DNA of 43,279 bases from the NCBI RefSeq assembly GCF_015207285.1, contig NZ_JADEXD010000042.1:1-43279 (forward strand). Direction: 5' to 3'. How positions within the stretch are numbered: position 1 is the stretch's first letter; each line of letters opens with the position of its first letter. Both the position numbers and the translations under genes were made by a program. Below the pieces are notes generated by a model. It was given only the letters and a program-made list of their open reading frames with translations, ran no database searches and was not told the origin of the DNA. Source of the DNA: Tychonema sp. LEGE 07203. GTDB lineage: Bacteria; Cyanobacteriota; Cyanobacteriia; Cyanobacteriales; Microcoleaceae. Positions 40,825 to 43,279 of the stretch are shown here, piece by piece.

Positions 40825-40909
40825 AACCGCGAAGACGCAAAGAACACGAAGGAAGAGGAAGAAGAAGAAGATGCAGTTCTTCCTTCGCGCTTTTCGCGTC
40901 TTCGCGGTT
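40825..40909. repeat. Large nested inverted repeat / hairpin
   Basis: Outer arms AACCGCGAAGACGC (40825-40838) and GCGTCTTCGCGGTT (40896-40909) are perfect complements. Inner arms CGAAGGAAGA (40847-40856) and TCTTCCTTCG (40878-40887) also pair. The element lies 24 bases after the SDR-CIA30 stop and could terminate its transcript. The sequence matches a dispersed repeat style of cyanobacteria. Confidence 0.8.
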
Positions 40910-40987
40910 TAATCATTCCGATGAAACTAGATTTGGTATGATGAGTAAAATAATAACTAATAACTAATAACCAATAACAACTAATTT

Positions 40988-41866
40988 ATGCATTTGACTT
41001 TTTGGCGACGAAATCTGACACCTTATTTATTTTTGTTTCCGGCTTTGTTTATTTTGACTTTAACGGTTTTGTGGCCGGCGGTGCAAGCTTTTTATTTGAG
41101 TTTTACTAATTACGAATACGATTTAACTCAAATGCCTCAGTGGGTGGGTTTGAAGAATTTCGATCGCCTGTGGCGCGATCGCACTTTTTGGCAAACTTTG
41201 ACCAATACGCTGCTGTATCTGGTCTGTGTAGTGCCTTTATTGGTTGTTCTACCGTTGGGAATGGCAATTTTGTGCAATCAAAAGCTGCGGGGGATGAACT
41301 GGTTCCGCGCAGCATACTACACGCCGGCGGTGATTTCGATGGTTGTCGCGGGGATTGCTTGGAAGTGGCTGTTTGCTGAGACAGGATTGCTAAATCAGTT
41401 CGGGGAAATGTTGGGTTTGCCTCCGGTTTCTTGGCTGGCAAACCCGAAGGTGGTACTCTTTAGCGTGATGGCAGTTACTGTCTGGAAAGGCTTGGGTTAT
41501 TACATGGTAATTTATTTAGCGGGACTGCAATCTATTCCGGCAGAACTTTATGAGGCGGCTGCGATTGATGGTTCGGAAGGTTTGCGGAAACACTGGGATA
41601 TTACTGTGCCGCTGATGAAGCCTTATTTAATTTTGGTGGCGGTGATTTCGGCGATTTCTGCTACTAAGGTTTTTGAAGAAGTTTATATTATGACTCAGGG
41701 CGGCCCTCGCAATAGTTCTAAGACTGTTGTTTATTATCTTTACGAACGGGCTTTTAAGGATTTAGAAATTGGTTATGCTTGTACCATCGCCCTAGTGTTG
41801 TTTTTGCTGATTTTGGGTTTGTCGGTTTTGCAAGTTAGCCTTCAAGGTTTGACTCGCAATGATTGA
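40988..41866 (+). CDS. Carbohydrate ABC transporter permease (MalF/UgpA type)
   Basis: 292 residues with six membrane helices of the BPD_transp_1 family. The start LTPYLFLFPALFILTLTVLWP and the EAA loop EAAAIDGSEGLRKHWDITVPLMKP (about 193-216), which contacts the ATPase, place it in the CUT1 sugar-importer group. QGGPRNSSKTVVYYLYERAF near 240-258 is also typical. The partner permease, binding protein and ATPase are not in the window, so it works with genes elsewhere. The start ATG 40988 follows AATAACT heptamer repeats by a few bases, and no strong ribosome site is seen. Confidence 0.92.
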   Translation: MHLTFWRRNLTPYLFLFPALFILTLTVLWPAVQAFYLSFTNYEYDLTQMPQWVGLKNFDRLWRDRTFWQTLTNTLLYLVCVVPLLVVLPLGMAILCNQKLRGMNWFRAAYYTPAVISMVVAGIAWKWLFAETGLLNQFGEMLGLPPVSWLANPKVVLFSVMAVTVWKGLGYYMVIYLAGLQSIPAELYEAAAIDGSEGLRKHWDITVPLMKPYLILVAVISAISATKVFEEVYIMTQGGPRNSSKTVVYYLYERAFKDLEIGYACTIALVLFLLILGLSVLQVSLQGLTRND

Positions 41867-42304
41867 GGAGTCATACCAATTCCGGTTGCACTCATACATG
41901 ATGTTAACTGTTAACTGTTAACTGTTAACTGTTAACTGTTAACTGTTAACTGTTAACAGTGAATTTACTATTCCGATGAAGAGAGGATTTGATATCATTG
42001 GTCATTGGTCATTAGTCATTGGTCATTAGGAAGAAGATAAGACGCGGTTTCAACCGCCAAATTTCATTTGAGTAAAATTTAGCACATTGTCCCTACGCAA
42101 TAACACGCAAGTAGAAAGCTGCTTAAAGATTAAGCGAAATAGCCAATGACAAAGCTGTAAGACTTAGACTAAGCTTAAATATATCTCGGTAGTTTTGTCG
42201 ATCGCCCGCGCCCATCACCCCTCTAACACACCCCATTAAATTTCGTCAATAGCACAAGTCCTGTAAAGTGGCTGCAAACCCTTTAAATTTAAATTTATTA
42301 AACT
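41867..42304. other. Repeat-rich intergenic region before the kinase gene
   Basis: 438 bases. GTTAACT heptamers lie at about 41902-41957, the 35-bp dispersed repeat at 41961-41995, and GGTCATT/AGTCATT units at about 42000-42029. The rest is unremarkable AT-rich sequence expected to hold the kinase promoter. No open frame is supported. Confidence 0.7.
41961..41995 (+). repeat. 35-bp dispersed repeat, copy B
   Basis: Identical over 35 bases to 25341-25375 and again directly after a heptamer array ending in AACAGT. Here the following bases are CATTG, so the TATAAT of copy A becomes TATCAT. A degenerate relative (ATTCCGATGAAACTAGATTT) is at 40915-40934. Confidence 0.85.
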
Positions 42305-43279
42305 ATGATTTTACTAACAGGCTATCAAATCACCGACAAAATTTACTCTGGTGTCAATACTGTGATTTATCGGGGAATCTGGCAAAAACACAATTTGCCA
42401 GTAATCATCAAAACCCTGAAAAGCGAGTATCCAACTCTGGAAGAGATTACCCGATTGAGGCACGAGTATAATATCAGAAAAAATCTGAAAGACATCGAAG
42501 AAATTGTCAATTGCTACCGCATTGAACCAAATCATAATGGTGTAGCGCTGATATTAGAAGACTTTGGCGGATTGGCTTTATCTGATTTTTTAATCGCCAC
42601 CAAACTCAACTTAAAACAATTTATCGAAATAGCCGTGGCGCTGGCAAAAAGTTTGGGTAAAATTCATCAAAACCAAATAATTCATAAAGATATTAAACCG
42701 CAAAATATCATCATCAATCCAGAAACCAATCGGGTCAAAATTACTGACTTCAGCATCTCCTCGCGCTTGGTTAGAGAAAACGCAACTCCCAGCTATCCCA
42801 ATTTGCTAGAAGGTACCTTAGCTTATATTTCGCCGGAACAAACTGGTAGAATGAATCGCGCTATTGATTACCGCAGCGATTTTTATTCCTTGGGTGTCAC
42901 TTTTTACGAGATGCTGACTGGTGAATTGCCATTTAGGGCGATCGACCCTTTAGAATTAGTTCACTGTCACATCGCTAGAATCGCACCCACCCCCCGCAGT
43001 TTGAATCCGGAAATTCCCGAAGCAATTTCTGCCATCGTGATGAAATTGTTGGAGAAGATGGCGGAAGATAGGTATCAAAGCGCTGACGGGCTGAGATTTG
43101 ACCTCGAAACTTGTCTGGCGCAACTGCAAGCTACTGGCAATATATCTGATTTTACTGCCGGAAATGCCGATCGAGCCGGTCAACTCCTCATCCCCCAAAA
43201 ACTCTACGGTAGAGAAGCTGAAGTCGCCGCTTTGTTGGCAGCATTTAACCGAATTAGCGGTGTAGAACCCCCCCAGCCC
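42305..43279 (+). CDS. Serine/threonine protein kinase, N-terminal part (cut by window end)
   Basis: 325 codons are present and the frame is open at the window end. The kinase domain spans about residues 7-270: a nucleotide loop YSGVNTVIYRG, Lys in VIIKTLK, catalytic loop HKDIKPQN, and DFS in place of DFG. GTLAYISPEQTGRMNR is the activation-segment end, and YRSDFYSLGVTFYEMLTGELPF follows. After a linker, LYGREAEVAALLAAF (about 298-312) begins an AAA-type ATPase domain. This matches the large cyanobacterial kinases (HstK-like group) that continue with AAA, GAF and often histidine kinase domains. The missing downstream part should show these. ATG 42305 (MILLTGYQI) fits family starts. Confidence 0.9.
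   Translation, partial: MILLTGYQITDKIYSGVNTVIYRGIWQKHNLPVIIKTLKSEYPTLEEITRLRHEYNIRKNLKDIEEIVNCYRIEPNHNGVALILEDFGGLALSDFLIATKLNLKQFIEIAVALAKSLGKIHQNQIIHKDIKPQNIIINPETNRVKITDFSISSRLVRENATPSYPNLLEGTLAYISPEQTGRMNRAIDYRSDFYSLGVTFYEMLTGELPFRAIDPLELVHCHIARIAPTPRSLNPEIPEAISAIVMKLLEKMAEDRYQSADGLRFDLETCLAQLQATGNISDFTAGNADRAGQLLIPQKLYGREAEVAALLAAFNRISGVEPPQP

Noticed and set aside
1..43279. tRNA or rRNA genes
   Set aside because: I looked for T-loop motifs (GTTCGANTC) and cloverleaf context and saw none that were convincing; a covariance scan was not possible.
1..43279. Insertion sequences or prophage
   Set aside because: No transposase, integrase or phage gene was recognised; mobile signals are limited to small repeats.

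Overview
The window looks like a chromosome segment of a filamentous cyanobacterium. HIP1 octamers (GCGATCGC) and CGATCG cores are dense throughout. Intergenic regions carry heptanucleotide tandem repeats (STRR type) and several families of small palindromic repeats. The gene content is also cyanobacterial: SDR-CIA30, bacteriophytochrome, RTX proteins, TPR proteins and a GAF/AAA-type Ser/Thr kinase. A Microcoleus/Oscillatoria-like genome is my guess from repeat style. The sequence shown cannot prove the genus or whether it makes heterocysts.

Layout. 1-4219: housekeeping and metabolism (ureG, convergent murG, a secreted NTF2-like protein, a YdfG-like dehydrogenase), separated by heptamer arrays. 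4560-21471: a surface-glycan or glycoprotein region. It starts with an RTX calcium-binding protein and a 1902-residue TPR-GT61-TPR protein. Then come a TPR protein, a TPR-methyltransferase, a TPR-sulfotransferase and a second methyltransferase, all on +. Two GT4-type glycosyltransferase genes follow on -, and APS kinase (cysC) on +. The shared idea is a set of sugar-modifying enzymes that each carry TPR repeats, with PAPS synthesis nearby to feed the sulfotransferase.

21931-23119 holds the most striking non-coding structure. Eight tandem units each have a conserved TCC(G/C/T)GA box, a -10-like box 23-24 bp downstream, an invariant 17-nt 5' segment, and a hairpin with a T-run. This reads as eight copies of a roughly 50-nt small RNA, each with its own promoter and terminator. 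The design recalls the NsiR1 tandem sRNA array with DIF-type TCCGGA promoters in heterocystous cyanobacteria. I could not compare the sequences.

23120-33754: a membrane-anchored subtilase overlapping a small OB-fold-like gene, a small membrane protein, an orphan DNA methyltransferase, a HEAT-repeat protein resembling the C-terminal part of NACHT-HEAT proteins, an ABC-2 exporter (ATPase plus one permease), a second RTX protein and a zinc alcohol dehydrogenase. 34156-43279: an EamA transporter, a small frameshifted gene, a small membrane protein, and a bacteriophytochrome whose H-box His is Tyr. These are followed by an HCF173-like SDR-CIA30 protein, a MalF-type permease and a Ser/Thr kinase cut by the window end. 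Small repeats have entered or abut several coding regions (ureG start, 2303-2338, 7196-7320, and the C-termini at 35082 and 35724).
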